Assembly: GCF_000425785.1 (NCBI RefSeq)
Contig: NZ_KE384451.1
Location: forward strand, 167,873 to 231,872
Direction of reading: 5' to 3'
DNA length: 64,000 nucleotides
DNA from: Pseudomonas taiwanensis DSM 21245
Lineage (GTDB): Bacteria > Pseudomonadota > Gammaproteobacteria > Pseudomonadales > Pseudomonadaceae
Shown here piece after piece: positions 62,682-64,000 of the stretch; the first letter of the stretch is position 1, and each line of letters begins with the position of its first letter. A program made the position numbers and the translations under genes. Below the pieces are notes generated by a model. The model worked only from the letters and a program-made list of their open reading frames with translations. It was not told where the DNA came from and did no database searches.

Positions 62682-64000
62682 ATGTCGGATTCTTCGCAAT
62701 TAGTTGTCGGCGCAGGTTTGGATGGCCAGCCCGTCACCCAAGCCATGCGCCTGGCCAACCGTCATGGTTTGGTCGCCGGGGCCACGGGGACGGGTAAAAC
62801 CGTCACACTTCAGCACCTTGCGGAAGCTTTCAGCGATGCGGGGGTGGCGGTATTCGCGGCCGATGTCAAAGGTGACCTGTGTGGCCTGGGGGCGATGGGG
62901 GCCCCGCAAGGCAAGGTAGCCGAGCGGATTGCCGGCATGCCCTGGTTGGGACACACGCCACAGGCTTATCCGACCAGCCTCTGGGATATCGCTGGCCAGT
63001 CCGGTCACCCGCTGCGTACCACCCTCAGCGAAATGGGGCCGCTGTTGCTGGGCAACTTGCTTGAACTGACCGACAGCCAACAGGCCGCGCTGTATGCCGC
63101 GTTCAAGGTGGCGGACCGCGAAGGCCTGTTGCTGCTGGATCTGAAGGACCTCAAGGCTCTGCTAGGGCATTTGAAGGACAACCCACAATTGCTCGGCGAA
63201 GACAGCGCTCTGATGACTGGCGCCTCGACCCAGGCACTGTTGCGTCGGCTGGCCACCTTGGAGCAGCAAGGCGCCGAGGCCCTGTTCGGCGAGCCAGCCT
63301 TGCAGCTCGAAGATCTGCTGCGCCCTGACCACGACGGGCGTGGGCGCATTCACCTGCTCGATGCCAGCCGCCTGGTGCATGAGGCGCCGAAGGTGTATGC
63401 GACCTTCCTGCTATGGCTGCTGGCTGAGCTGTTCGAGCAACTGCCGGAGCGTGGGGATGCCGACAAGCCTGTGCTGGCGCTGTTCTTCGATGAAGCCCAC
63501 TTGTTGTTCAACGATACGCCCAAGGCTTTGCAGGACCGGCTGGAGCAGGTGGTGCGGCTGATCCGCTCAAAAGGAGTGGGGGTTTATTTCGTCACTCAGT
63601 CACCGGGCGATCTGCCGGATGCCGTGCTGGCTCAACTGGGATTGCGCATCCAGCATGGTCTGCGGGCATTCACCGCCAAGGAGCAGAAGTCGCTACGGGC
63701 GGTGGCTGATGGTTTTCGGCCGAATCCTGCGTTCGATACCTTGGCTGTGCTGACCGAGCTGGGTATCGGCGAGGCCTTGGTGGGAACACTGGAGGAGAAG
63801 GGCACGCCAGCGATGGTCCAGCGCGTGCTGATCGCCCCGCCGCAGTCGCGGATCGGGCCGCTCACGGCAGCCGAGCGAAGTGCCTTGATCGCCGGCTCAC
63901 CGTTGCTAGGACGCTATGACAAGCCGGTCGACCGCGAGTCGGCGTACGAGATGTTGAGTCAACGCAAAGGTGAGCCGGTGGAGCCTGCGCCGGTGCCCAA
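62682..64000 (+). CDS. DUF853 (YjgR/HerA-like) ATPase (partial, 3' end outside window)
   Basis: The first 439 codons of a FtsK/HerA-type P-loop ATPase. Walker A is GLVAGATGTGKTVTLQHLAE, Walker B LALFFDEAHLLF, then YFVTQSPGDLPDAVLAQLG (sensor Q) and IQHGLRAFTAKEQKSLRAVA. This is the DUF853/YjgR family, of unknown biological role; full proteins have about 490-500 residues. AGAGGAAGAGAG precedes the ATG. Divergent from the chemoreceptor. Confidence 0.9.
   Translation, partial: MSDSSQLVVGAGLDGQPVTQAMRLANRHGLVAGATGTGKTVTLQHLAEAFSDAGVAVFAADVKGDLCGLGAMGAPQGKVAERIAGMPWLGHTPQAYPTSLWDIAGQSGHPLRTTLSEMGPLLLGNLLELTDSQQAALYAAFKVADREGLLLLDLKDLKALLGHLKDNPQLLGEDSALMTGASTQALLRRLATLEQQGAEALFGEPALQLEDLLRPDHDGRGRIHLLDASRLVHEAPKVYATFLLWLLAELFEQLPERGDADKPVLALFFDEAHLLFNDTPKALQDRLEQVVRLIRSKGVGVYFVTQSPGDLPDAVLAQLGLRIQHGLRAFTAKEQKSLRAVADGFRPNPAFDTLAVLTELGIGEALVGTLEEKGTPAMVQRVLIAPPQSRIGPLTAAERSALIAGSPLLGRYDKPVDRESAYEMLSQRKGEPVEPAPVP

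Overview
The window is a GC-rich chromosomal segment of a fluorescent pseudomonad, most likely the Pseudomonas putida group. Supporting signs are a ColRS system whose sensor keeps the metal-ligand residues known from P. putida ColS, a MvaT/TurA xenogeneic silencer, a BifA phosphodiesterase, a MexVW-type efflux pair, and P. putida-style REP palindromes between genes. The gene order (ampG, fxsA, groESL, colRS, inaA, mexVW, imelysin cluster, bifA, sodB, argO/argP, xenB, olsBA, fumarase, pykA, mvaT, purU, chemoreceptor) is, from memory, close to the PA4393-PA4314 stretch of P. aeruginosa. Almost all of it is core genome. No tRNA, rRNA, CRISPR, transposase or integrase was seen.

Layout. 1-10.9 kb: cobalamin adenosyltransferase (cut by the window edge), a sensor kinase, ketopantoate reductase, YajQ, an MscS channel, an MdfA-like exporter, AmpG, an alkyltransferase-like protein, a DUF481 outer-membrane protein, a HugZ-family protein and FxsA. 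11.2-13.3 kb: groES-groEL with a heat-shock-like promoter and a very strong terminator. 13.3-17.9 kb: the envelope-stress module, made of a PAP2 phosphatase, colR-colS, a methyltransferase, an InaA-type kinase and a small exported protein. ColR-box-like sites lie before the phosphatase and the methyltransferase.

18.0-21.7 kb is the only clearly foreign-looking stretch, AT-rich against GC-rich neighbours. It reads, on the minus strand, as a 22-codon peptide gene with an excellent ribosome site, a hairpin, a SagB-type nitroreductase, an AurF-type diiron oxygenase and an MFS exporter. This looks like a compact, possibly undescribed peptide-derived natural-product locus. In the sequence given, the SagB gene carries an in-frame TAG and the AurF gene a frameshift at a run of six A/T, so it is decaying, misread or recoded.

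21.7-33.4 kb: MexVW-like RND pump, then a probably iron-responsive periplasmic cluster (imelysin IcmP, di-haem cytochrome, imelysin lipoprotein, DUF1513) and bifA. 33.4-43 kb: composite REP palindromes, sodB, argO/argP, an epimerase, a coiled-coil membrane protein, arsR-xenB with repeated operator-like palindromes, acpH, olsB-olsA and a short acyl-CoA-dehydrogenase-like protein. 43-53 kb: serine hydrolase, small anchored protein, YceI, cardiolipin-synthase-like PLD, DJ-1/PfpI, SnoaL, GNAT-nitrilase pair, fumarase, ferredoxin reductase and pyruvate kinase. 53.5-64 kb: small lipoprotein, PilZ protein, exonuclease I, MvaT, PurU, a three-gene envelope operon (flippase-like membrane protein, DUF2334 deacetylase, GT4), an amino-acid/GABA-type chemoreceptor, and a DUF853 ATPase cut by the window end.
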